Positions 22,832-29,139 of a DNA stretch of 29,139 nt are shown piece after piece (the first letter of the stretch is position 1; every line of letters begins with the position of its first letter). The stretch covers positions 1 to 29,139 of the forward strand of contig DAIRFP010000046.1 in the NCBI GenBank assembly GCA_036794995.1. The letters are read 5' to 3'. The translations under genes were made by a program, and so were the position numbers. This DNA is from DAIRFP01 sp036794995. GTDB lineage: Bacteria > Desulfobacterota > Binatia > UBA9968. Below the pieces are notes generated by a model that was not told the origin of the DNA, ran no database searches, and saw only the letters and a list, made by a program, of their open reading frames with translations.

Positions 22832-23920
22832 ATCGCCCATGAGTCTTTTAACCCTTGCGATTACCTCTGGAGGCTGATTCATAACTCTTTCAGTAAGAGC
22901 TTGTAGCTCTTCTCCCGAGGCCGGTTCAATTTCCAATCTAGACTGTTTCGCCTCCGCCACGAGCTGCGAATCTTTTAGGGCTCTGGAGTAAGCCTCGCGC
23001 AAGACTCTCACTCGATCCGAAGGAACATTCGGCGGTGCCACCATGGGACGGCCGTACTCGTTGCCGGCCAATATCACCTGCGCGACCCGGCGACTCACAT
23101 CGGCGGTTTTGTATCTATCCATAAGTTCTCCGAGAGTGGGAACCTCCGACATTCTCGGGTCTCTTTTTTGACCGCTCTGAGCCAGGTGACGATCAAAACC
23201 TTTTTTGTGCCATGTGACAAAGGGCTCACGGCTGAAATGGCCTGTGACGATCATGCCGCGGCAGATAACCTCGCCTTTTTCCATTGCCAGATCGATAGCA
23301 TTACCGCTTTGATAGCCAACGACCAGATTGAATTTGGCTCCAAGGGCCTCCTCAAAAATCTTTGCCAGCAAGTAAGTCCCATCGGTAGAACCTGTGGCGC
23401 CACACCGGAGAGGCTCGCCCGATTTCAGGACGTCGTCGAAAGATTTGTAGGGAGCATCGGCACGGACAAAAAACATCACCTCGGTTTTTTCCATCGTGCC
23501 GATCCAATTGAATTTGCGGAGATCAAACTTGACCTCTTCCGACCCAGTGAGCTGCTGCATGTACCGGTGCGCCTGAAACATCCCCAACGTCAGTCCGTCT
23601 GGTTTAGCCAGTCCGTAAAGGTAATTCGTTGCCGCGAGACCGCCGGCGCCAGGCATATTCTGAACAATCATGTTCGGATTGCCCGGGATGTGCTTCGGCA
23701 TGTGCTTGGCCAAGAGCCGAGCCCAGAGGTCATAAAGGCCGCCGCTGTCGCTCCCGACAATGATGCGAATGGTCCTTTCCTGGTAAAAAGATTGATCCTC
23801 CGCATGGGCAATATCAGCGACCCGCTCCCAGCTTCCCATAAGCGAATACGAGGAAACAATCGAATAACTCAACACTAGGGTGAAACACATCGCGACGACG
23901 AGCGAGATTCGGTTTCTCAT
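22829..23920 (-). CDS. Tripartite tricarboxylate transporter substrate-binding protein (TctC/Bug family)
   Basis: Periplasmic binding protein of 363 residues. The leader is long: MRNRISLVVAMCFTLVLSYS and further hydrophobic sequence, with cleavage likely near AHA-E at about 41. The mature chain starts FYQERTIRIIVGSDSGGLYD, the family's opening motif, with GNPNMIVQNMPGAGGLAATN (76-95) and YGRPMVAPPNVPSDRVRVLR near the C-terminus. Bug proteins bind small carboxylates and usually work with TctA/TctB membrane subunits, absent here. GGAGAG precedes ATG 23920. The same family appears at 28820-29139. It lies downstream of a gene-free stretch with hairpins that would form its 5' leader if transcribed from the upstream operon. 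Confidence 0.92.
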   Translation of the reverse strand: MRNRISLVVAMCFTLVLSYSIVSSYSLMGSWERVADIAHAEDQSFYQERTIRIIVGSDSGGLYDLWARLLAKHMPKHIPGNPNMIVQNMPGAGGLAATNYLYGLAKPDGLTLGMFQAHRYMQQLTGSEEVKFDLRKFNWIGTMEKTEVMFFVRADAPYKSFDDVLKSGEPLRCGATGSTDGTYLLAKIFEEALGAKFNLVVGYQSGNAIDLAMEKGEVICRGMIVTGHFSREPFVTWHKKGFDRHLAQSGQKRDPRMSEVPTLGELMDRYKTADVSRRVAQVILAGNEYGRPMVAPPNVPSDRVRVLREAYSRALKDSQLVAEAKQSRLEIEPASGEELQALTERVMNQPPEVIARVKRLMGD

Positions 23921-24261
23921 GTCAACTCTCCGTGATTCTGATTGCCGTGCGGTAGGTAGGCGTGATGGCGAGCTTTTTGTCTCTTTTTTCTGGTGAGCCT
24001 AAATGAACACTGCAATAACCCCAAAAGCCACACCCCCGTCAGCACCTTCTATACAAGATTCTCTTCGGTCCCGCTACCTGCTAATTCCGATGTTAGACCT
24101 CTATGCCTTTTGTCCATTCCCGGTCTTGGACCGATCTGCAGTGCTTGGCCTGTCTGTTTGAAATTTTCCAGTGGGATAACTTGGTCCTACAATCCGCATC
24201 GATCGGTTTCCCGATAACCCGTAACTTGCTGTTCAACGGGTCCGCTGTGGGCGGGACCGTT
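23921..24261 (-). other. Gene-free stretch with RNA-like hairpins
   Basis: No credible protein gene fills this 340-bp gap. Read on the - strand it holds several small stems: ACCCGT/ACGGGT (24241-24217), ATCGG-GAAA-CCGAT with a GNRA tetraloop (24215-24202), CGGTC-CAA-GACCG (24133-24121), and a longer-range GGACC/GGTCC. A bulged AACGG-TCC/GGACCCGTT hairpin overlaps the permease stop. This could be a structured leader, a small RNA or a remnant of a retroelement. I cannot name a family. Confidence 0.3.
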
Positions 24262-25993
24262 ATATGTGCGAAATCTCACTTCGAGCGCCTAACTTTCGCA
24301 CCACCAGAGTCAGAAGCCCGATGCCGAAGATCATCACGACTCCCAGCGCGGCAACTTGCGGCATGAATCCTTCGTCGTAGAGTCTCATAATGTAGACGGG
24401 AAAGATCACGGACTCTGGGGTATAGAGGATTGCGACGACTGACAGCAGCTTAGAGGTGAGAATAAATAGGTAGAGTCCCCCGGAGACTAGAAACGGAACG
24501 ATGAGCGGCAAGGTAATGGTTCGGATCGTCGTCATGAATCCTGCGCCACTGGTGGCGGCGGCATCCTCCAATTCCGCGCTTATTTGCGCGATGCCGGCAT
24601 GGGTAAACCGCGTGGCGATGGGCAAAAAATGGATCCAGTAGGCCAAAGCCATCAGCCAGATGGTTCCGTAGAGCGGATTGGGGAAAGCAAGAAAAACAAT
24701 CATGAAGCTTATCCCGACAACGATCCCGGGGATGGCATAGGAAACAAACGACAAAAAATCCAACGCCCCGCTGCCTTTCGGCCGCAACTTGATGACCGTC
24801 CAGGAGACCAGGGTGGCGATGAGCATTCCTCCCAAACCCACCATGAGCCCTAACTGAAGGGAGTTTTTTACAGCCAGAATGAAGTCGCCATGCTCCATTA
24901 GCTCGCGGTAATTTTTCAGTGACACGAGCGAAATCGCTTCCCACGACGGGTTCTGATAGAGCGGGAGCAATGAAGCCCAGCACAGAAGCAGGACCGGCAA
25001 GACAAAGGGAATGCCGATCAGGGCGAGGGTCACGAGCCCGCATGCTCGCTGCCATTTTCCCAAATCAATGAGGCGCGGGCGAAATCCTTTTCCCGTGATG
25101 GTGGTATATTTGTAGGAAGCTTTCATGATGCGGTGATAGAAATACAGGCCGATAGTCGCGATGATTACGAGGAGCATGCTGTAGGCGAGGGCCAAGCCAT
25201 AATCGGGAGGCGATAGTAATCTGACCGAATAATAAATATTGGTGCTGAAAACCTGGAACTTCGCGCCAAATCCCATGATCAGGGGCACCTCGAAAGCTTC
25301 CAGGCCGCGGATAAAATTTAGCAGGCATACTCCGGCCATGGCCGGGGTCATGAGTTTCAAGGTGACTGTTCCAAACACTTGCCACTTTCCGGCTCCCGAC
25401 GCATAGGCCGCTTCCTCCAATGACGGATCCATCATTTTGAAGGAAGCTCCGAGCAACAGGTAGGTCATCGGCACCATCGAAATTCCTTCGACCCAAATCA
25501 TTGAAAAAATACTATCGTCATAGAAAAGCGGCCGGGTCGATCCGAATAGAAACCAGATCTGGTTCAGGAGGCCGATGTTGGGGTTGAGCAGCAGGATCCA
25601 ACTGATCGCCTTGAGAACGCCGGGCATGATGAGCGGAATGAGCACGGTCGCATAGATGACGTTTTTGAAGGAGACATTGGTTCGCTCGACCAATACCGCG
25701 AGCGTCCCTCCAATCAGAAAAGCAACGACCATGGAGCCCAACGCAAAAATAAAGCTGTTGGCCAGCATCGTGAAAGTTGCCGGATCGAGATAGGCATGGC
25801 TGTAGTTCCTTAGGGTGAAATTCTCCAGGCTGAAGTCGACGATGCGCCCGAGGCGCACGGGCTTAAAGCTGTTCCAGACCAGGGAAAAAAGCGGCAGGAG
25901 CGTGAAGGTTCCGACGAAGAGGGCAACGGAAGCCAAGACAAAGGCTCGGAGAGAAAGATGTCGATATCGTTCTCCTGAGACAAAGCCGTTCAT
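24260..25993 (-). CDS. ABC transporter permease, double-domain iron(III) type
   Basis: Inner-membrane permease of 577 residues with two fused transmembrane domains, as in FbpB/AfuB-like iron(III) or related importers, where each domain has about six helices. Both cytoplasmic EAA loops that contact the ATPase are visible: SLEEAAYASGAGKWQVFGTV at 191-210 and ELEDAAATSGAGFMTTIRTI at 474-493. Hydrophobic segments include about 15-40, 78-103, 111-137, 165-182, 265-285, 318-342, 382-402, 415-436, 442-460, 498-523 and 548-566. Its binding protein gene lies 61 bp upstream on the same strand. No ATPase gene follows; the next stretch is gene-free. The ATPase must come from elsewhere. Iron or an organic anion are both possible ligands. 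Confidence 0.93.
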   Translation of the reverse strand: MNGFVSGERYRHLSLRAFVLASVALFVGTFTLLPLFSLVWNSFKPVRLGRIVDFSLENFTLRNYSHAYLDPATFTMLANSFIFALGSMVVAFLIGGTLAVLVERTNVSFKNVIYATVLIPLIMPGVLKAISWILLLNPNIGLLNQIWFLFGSTRPLFYDDSIFSMIWVEGISMVPMTYLLLGASFKMMDPSLEEAAYASGAGKWQVFGTVTLKLMTPAMAGVCLLNFIRGLEAFEVPLIMGFGAKFQVFSTNIYYSVRLLSPPDYGLALAYSMLLVIIATIGLYFYHRIMKASYKYTTITGKGFRPRLIDLGKWQRACGLVTLALIGIPFVLPVLLLCWASLLPLYQNPSWEAISLVSLKNYRELMEHGDFILAVKNSLQLGLMVGLGGMLIATLVSWTVIKLRPKGSGALDFLSFVSYAIPGIVVGISFMIVFLAFPNPLYGTIWLMALAYWIHFLPIATRFTHAGIAQISAELEDAAATSGAGFMTTIRTITLPLIVPFLVSGGLYLFILTSKLLSVVAILYTPESVIFPVYIMRLYDEGFMPQVAALGVVMIFGIGLLTLVVRKLGARSEISHI

Positions 25994-26054
25994 GGGGGAA
26001 GTAATGGAGTATTGGGTTACTGAGTATTCCCATCACTCCACTTACCTATGCTCG

Positions 26055-27155
26055 CTATTCTTCTTTGGAGCCTTTTCCGGCCTTCACGCCCAACTCGGAA
26101 AACCAAAAGTTACTGGCCTTGGTAACGTTTTCCTCGGTGGCAAAACGGGGTGGAAGATCTTCGAAAGTAATCCCGAAATCCGCCAGGGACTTGTTGGTTT
26201 TTGTCGACTTGCCCAGCTCCGGTGAATTCACCAGCATGCCCCGGGTATCGGCGTACAGGGCGAGCCCTTCCTTCGATGTCAGGTAATCGGCGAAAAGTCT
26301 GGCCGCGTTGGGGTGCGGCGCCCGGCTCATGATCGCCAGAACCGAATTGCGGGCGATAATCCGTTTCACCGGCAGTAATTTCACCGGCGCGCCCTGCCAT
26401 ATCATTCTCAAGGCGGTGTTGGCGACGGTCATGGGCATGACGGCGGCGGCTCCGGTAGCCAGCAGCTCGGTTGGACCGGCAAAACCGCGACCGACTTTTG
26501 GTTTGGTTGTCTGAATGACCTCGCGCCAGAAAGCGAAGGATTTCTCCCAGTTGAGTTCTTGATCTTTAGTTCGCCAAAGATAGGCGGTAAACAAGGGTGT
26601 GTCTGCTCCGGAAGAACTGATGATCGCTTTGCCTTGCCATTTGGGATCTTTCAGATCCTCCCAATCTTTCGGCCATTCGGCGGCAGGTATGGTTTTGGAA
26701 TTGAAAGCCGGCACGAATGCCGTTGCGATGATCGCCCGATAAAAGTCGTGGCCGGGCTGATTAATCCAACCTTTGGTGTTCGGCCAATCGTACTTCGCCA
26801 GAAGCGAAGCGTTCATGATCACCGGGATCTCCTCTTCGCCGATCAGGAGGAGGTCATAGTTGTACATGCCGGCTTTGGCCTCTTCGATGGTCTTAATTAC
26901 GGCGTCGTCGCCGCGGGTGCGCCAGCCCTTGACCTTCAGGAAAGGATATTTGCTCGTAAAGGGCTTGAGCATCGGTTCGGTGAGCGGACCGTTGTGCCAG
27001 ACGACAACCTGTCCTTCCTTCTTGGCTGCCTCGATCCGTTGAACTGATCCATCCCCAACGCTCTCCGCTGCCGGCGCCGCACCCATGGCGAGGATCAGGA
27101 CGAAGAACAAGCAGCCCACGCCGATACCAACGCGCTTTGCGACATGTTCGACCAT
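26055..27155 (-). CDS. Extracellular solute-binding protein, iron(III)/family 1 type, partner of the permease
   Basis: Exported binding protein, 366 residues from ATG 27155. That start has AGGAGG nine bases upstream and gives a signal peptide VEHVAKRVGIGVGCLFFVLI with cleavage near APAA. A longer frame from GTG 27191 overlaps the stop of the upstream VOC gene and lacks a good ribosome site. The mature start RIEAAKKEGQVVVWHNGP and the segment HPNAARLFADYLTSKEGLAL match the AfuA-like group. It sits directly upstream of the double permease gene and is the only binding protein in the window with an obvious membrane partner. It is probably co-transcribed with the VOC gene 32 bp upstream. Confidence 0.9.
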   Translation of the reverse strand: MVEHVAKRVGIGVGCLFFVLILAMGAAPAAESVGDGSVQRIEAAKKEGQVVVWHNGPLTEPMLKPFTSKYPFLKVKGWRTRGDDAVIKTIEEAKAGMYNYDLLLIGEEEIPVIMNASLLAKYDWPNTKGWINQPGHDFYRAIIATAFVPAFNSKTIPAAEWPKDWEDLKDPKWQGKAIISSSGADTPLFTAYLWRTKDQELNWEKSFAFWREVIQTTKPKVGRGFAGPTELLATGAAAVMPMTVANTALRMIWQGAPVKLLPVKRIIARNSVLAIMSRAPHPNAARLFADYLTSKEGLALYADTRGMLVNSPELGKSTKTNKSLADFGITFEDLPPRFATEENVTKASNFWFSELGVKAGKGSKEE

Positions 27156-27187
27156 GAATGGCGCCCTCCTAAGGGATCGCTGAGTGA

Positions 27188-28015
27188 TCACTTATCAGTA
27201 AGATGTAAAAGAACACCGTCCGGATCGGCGGTTCCGCACACGCCCGCGACGCAACTCTCCAAGTCCCGCAGGGTGATGTCGCCAAATCGGGTACCTACGA
27301 TCTTTTTGGGCTTGGATTGAGGAAAGGTGCTGGCAATCTCGGCAAGGTCGTCTTTTGCTTTTGTAAGGCTCTCAACTCTAAAGCCGATGTGATCGAGCCC
27401 CTGTTTCATGGTCGCATAGGACTCCGTATGGCACGGCCTTATGACGAGGTAGGCTTTGCCGTCGGTCAAACAGATTTGACCATCAGCCGGCGGGCTCTCG
27501 ACTTCCTTTAGCTCGAAGACCTTCTTATAGAACTCGGCTAATGCTTTAGGCTGCAGAGCGCGAATCGCAACATGGTGAAAGTGGCGCGGCTGGTGCCAGG
27601 GTTCGTTGGCGTAGCCTTCCCGGATGTCAGCGACTCCTTCTTGAGAGACATCGAAATGGGCGCCGACGGGGTCCTGGGCTCTCACCTCGGCAAAGGGAAC
27701 CGTCTGGCTGAGCCCTCGTAGATCGTTTTTGACCAGCAATTCTGGATAATCTTTGGTGATGCGGTCCAACGCCGTTTGAATGTCTTTCACCTCGAACCCG
27801 AAGTGATCCAGCCCGGACCTGATTCCGGCGTTTCTCCGCAGCAAGGCGAGACCGATGACGCCGTCGCTGACGTGCCCTAATTCGGGCTTGCGCTGCCCGG
27901 AGTCATCACGCATACCTTCGGTAATCTGTTTCATGCCAAAGACGGTCTTGTAGAAGCTAGCCATTTTCTCGTAGCTCTCGGTATAGATGGCAACATGGGC
28001 AATTCTGGCAAACAT
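27188..28015 (-). CDS. VOC-family protein with two glyoxalase/extradiol-type domains
   Basis: A 275-residue protein of the vicinal oxygen chelate superfamily, which includes type I extradiol dioxygenases and glyoxalases. Domain 1 (about 1-125) has RIAHVAIYTES with His7, GLDHFGFEV with His71 and DPVGAHFDV, where Asp122 takes the place usually held by a metal-binding Glu. Domain 2 (about 144-275) has FHHVAIRAL with His148, GLDHIGFRV with His209 and DPDGVLLHL, where a His replaces Glu. Metal ligation is plausible but unusual at the third position. AGGAGGG precedes ATG 28015. It is first in a probable three-gene unit with the binding protein and permease. It may be a ring-cleaving dioxygenase or an isomerase; undetermined. 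Confidence 0.87.
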   Translation of the reverse strand: MFARIAHVAIYTESYEKMASFYKTVFGMKQITEGMRDDSGQRKPELGHVSDGVIGLALLRRNAGIRSGLDHFGFEVKDIQTALDRITKDYPELLVKNDLRGLSQTVPFAEVRAQDPVGAHFDVSQEGVADIREGYANEPWHQPRHFHHVAIRALQPKALAEFYKKVFELKEVESPPADGQICLTDGKAYLVIRPCHTESYATMKQGLDHIGFRVESLTKAKDDLAEIASTFPQSKPKKIVGTRFGDITLRDLESCVAGVCGTADPDGVLLHLTDK

Positions 28016-28040
28016 GATGATTAAGCCCTCCTCATGGGAT

Positions 28041-28066
28041 TAGTTCTAACCAAACATATTTGAAAT
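28041..28066 (-). promoter_or_regulatory. Shared 26-nt element upstream of VOC gene 1
   Basis: On the - strand it reads ATTTCAAATATGTTTGGTTA then GAACTA. The same element with four differences lies at 28725-28750 upstream of the other VOC gene, about the same distance from its start. It is an AT-rich candidate operator or promoter. Confidence 0.45.
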
Positions 28067-28107
28067 TTATGAACCGATTCGGAACAATGCAATCGGAAAC
28101 AGCTATG

Positions 28108-28188
28108 ACTCGCGCAAAGACGCAAAGGCGCCAAGGTTCGGAGAAATAAGTAAACGTCTTGCTTTGCGTGCTGGGCGTCTTGGCGCGA
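28108..28188. repeat. CGCAAAG repeat, copy 2, as inverted pair
   Basis: The left arm is ACTCGCGCAAAGACGCAAAG then GCGCCAAGG (28108-28136). The right arm is CTTTGCGTGCTGGGCGTCTT then GGCGCGA (about 28162-28187). The right arm is an imperfect reverse complement of the left. Related single arms lie at 78-106 and 28782-28810. Together they make a potential long hairpin in the spacer between the VOC genes. Confidence 0.6.
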
Positions 28189-28309
28189 TAAATTTTCTTA
28201 AAGTCGTTCTCTTGGACATTTTAAAGCTAAGAATCTACGTTAAGATAGGGATCTGTCTCCGCAACAAACTTTCCTCAGCTGGATACATCCTCTTATCCCC
28301 GTAGGTCAA

Positions 28310-28699
28310 TCACTTTGTAAACGAAAGTTCCCAACGGTTGCCATCGGGGTCGAAGACATTAATTGAATAGTTCAGGCTATCCCTGTGCGGCCTGACCTTC
28401 TCGATATTGGCGCCGATATTTTGCAGCGCCTTGAGTGCGCCGTCCTGATCTTGCCAGGGAATATTCAGAGTGTGATGAGGGTCGACTTCGCGCGGCCTTA
28501 TCGAAGCATCGAACAGGTGGACCTCGAAATTGCCCAGACGAACGTCGACTTCTTTCACTTGGCCGGCCCTTAACTGCTCCTCCGTCGGCTCCACCCGCCG
28601 CGTGATCTGCCCACCCAGCACATTGGTATAGAAGTCTACTGCTTTGGTGAGATCCTTCGCGCTCATGGCAAAAGTTCTCAGTCCTTTGATATCAAACAT
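28310..28699 (-). CDS. Single-domain VOC-family (glyoxalase-like) protein
   Basis: A short 129-residue protein with one VOC module: LRTFAMSAKDLTKAVDFYTN at the N-terminus, LGGQITRRVEP, DPHHTLNIPW with a central His, and VFDPDGNRWELSFTK at the C-terminus with the Glu expected of a metal ligand. Single-domain members act as dimers in glyoxalase-type, epimerase, resistance or dioxygenase roles, and nothing here narrows that. AGGAGG stands before ATG 28699. It shares an upstream 26-nt element with the two-domain VOC gene at 27188-28015, suggesting common control. It is separated from that gene by a repeat-containing spacer of about 294 bp. Confidence 0.87.
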   Translation of the reverse strand: MFDIKGLRTFAMSAKDLTKAVDFYTNVLGGQITRRVEPTEEQLRAGQVKEVDVRLGNFEVHLFDASIRPREVDPHHTLNIPWQDQDGALKALQNIGANIEKVRPHRDSLNYSINVFDPDGNRWELSFTK

Positions 28700-28724
28700 G
28701 GAAAACCTCCTTATGGTCTTAGCC

Positions 28725-28750
28725 TAGTCCTAGTCAAAGATATTTGAAAT
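28725..28750 (-). promoter_or_regulatory. Shared 26-nt element upstream of VOC gene 2
   Basis: On the - strand it reads ATTTCAAATATCTTTGACTA then GGACTA, matching the element at 28041-28066 at 22 of 26 positions. It lies about 26 bases upstream of ATG 28699, as its counterpart does for ATG 28015. Confidence 0.45.
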
Positions 28751-28781
28751 CTTGGGGCGCAAAATAGATCGGAAAACTGTG

Positions 28782-28810
28782 TCTCGCGCAAAGGTGCAAA
28801 GGTCGCCAAG
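28782..28810 (+). repeat. CGCAAAG repeat, copy 3
   Basis: TCTCGCGCAAAGGTGCAAAG then GTCGCCAAG is the third relative of the element at 78-106. It lies just after the end of the partial Bug gene and upstream of the single-domain VOC gene. Confidence 0.6.
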
Positions 28811-28819
28811 CGAATTCTC

Positions 28820-29139
28820 TCACTGGCTCATGATTATCTTCACGCGTTCGAGAACTTCGGCCGATTGCGTCATGACCTGCTTCGCCAATGCCTCAAGCTC
28901 CTCGCCACTGGTGGGCGTGATGTCGTAGTTCTTCCTTTTTGCCTCTGCCAAGAGTTCAGGGTCGTTCATGGCTTTCATGAAAGCCTCGCGAAAAATCTTC
29001 ATTTTGTCCATCGGAAAACCGGGCGGTGCTACGATAGGGCGCCCGAAGTCGCTGGCCGCCATAACCAAAGGCAGTAAGCGGCGCTCCGCTTCGGGAGTTT
29101 TGTGCTCATTCATGAGCTCATAGAGCGTAGGAACATCAG
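28820..29139 (-). CDS. Tripartite tricarboxylate transporter substrate-binding protein (TctC/Bug family), 5' part cut by the window
   Basis: Only the C-terminal 106 or so residues lie inside the window. The frame stays open to the edge (DVPTLYELMNEH just inside it), so the internal ATG at 29113 is not the true start. The segment DFGRPIVAPPGFPMDKMKIF parallels YGRPMVAPPNVPSDRVRVLR of the product at 22829-23920, and the ends of both (SGEELEALAKQVM and SGEELQALTERVM) match, so the family is clear. It is probably a periplasmic carboxylate-binding protein; the signal peptide lies outside the window. No membrane subunit is seen here. Confidence 0.88.
   Translation of the reverse strand, partial: DVPTLYELMNEHKTPEAERRLLPLVMAASDFGRPIVAPPGFPMDKMKIFREAFMKAMNDPELLAEAKRKNYDITPTSGEELEALAKQVMTQSAEVLERVKIIMSQ

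Noticed and set aside
23168..23878. 236-codon + strand open frame over the Bug gene
   Set aside because: The Bug-family motifs are on the other strand and the frame has no independent support.
78..28810. Repeated CGCAAAG elements as a CRISPR array
   Set aside because: Copies are dispersed over 28 kb, some inverted, with no regular spacers and no cas genes.

Overview
The window is bacterial, with dense coding, mostly Shine-Dalgarno-led genes and no rRNA, tRNA, CRISPR array or insertion sequence that I can see. The gene mix suggests an uncultured heterotrophic soil or sediment bacterium. It has many periplasmic substrate-binding proteins (NitT/TauT-like, iron(III)-like and TctC/Bug-like), crotonases, a class III CoA-transferase, an acyl-CoA dehydrogenase, cupins, VOC proteins and a Rieske oxygenase. 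Lineages such as Binatota, Rokubacteria, Tectomicrobia or other deltaproteobacteria-like groups fit, but the sequence alone does not decide between them. Intergenic spaces are rich in palindromic dispersed repeats.

Region 1 (1-9590, all + strand): a CorA-type metal transporter, then an acyl-CoA metabolism series. In order these are a crotonase, a nitronate-monooxygenase-like flavoprotein, an 800-residue fusion of two CaiB/BaiF CoA-transferase domains, an iron(III)-type binding protein, a crotonase resembling hydroxycinnamoyl-CoA hydratase-lyase, and an acyl-CoA dehydrogenase.

Region 2 (9739-18434, all - strand, with a divergent LysR gene at 18603-19496): eight closely spaced genes that look like a catabolic operon. 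In transcription order they are a NitT/TauT-like binding protein, a Rieske oxygenase, a second binding protein, a 4,5-dihydroxyphthalate decarboxylase-like protein, a LigB-type extradiol dioxygenase, a two-cupin protein, an iron(III)-type binding protein and a second two-cupin protein. The logic is capture, ring hydroxylation, decarboxylation and ring cleavage, as in phthalate-type aromatic acid degradation. The true substrate is unknown. The LysR gene and the operon share an intergenic region with back-to-back promoter-like sequences and a dyad.

Region 3 (19637-22774, + strand): a tandem pair of closely related NitT/TauT-like binding proteins separated by a 28-bp perfect palindrome, then an Asp/Glu racemase-arylmalonate decarboxylase family protein that lacks the catalytic cysteines.

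Region 4 (22829-29139, - strand): a TctC/Bug binding protein, a 340-bp gene-free stretch with RNA-like hairpins, a double-domain iron(III)-type ABC permease with its binding protein, two VOC proteins whose upstream regions share a 26-nt element, and the 3' part of another Bug protein cut by the window edge.

Nine binding proteins are present, but only one permease gene and no ABC ATPase. Most uptake systems must borrow components encoded elsewhere, or some of the binding proteins are sensors. The most distinctive observations are the LysR-linked aromatic operon, the CoA-transferase fusion whose linker is made from a dispersed repeat, and three enzymes with altered active sites.
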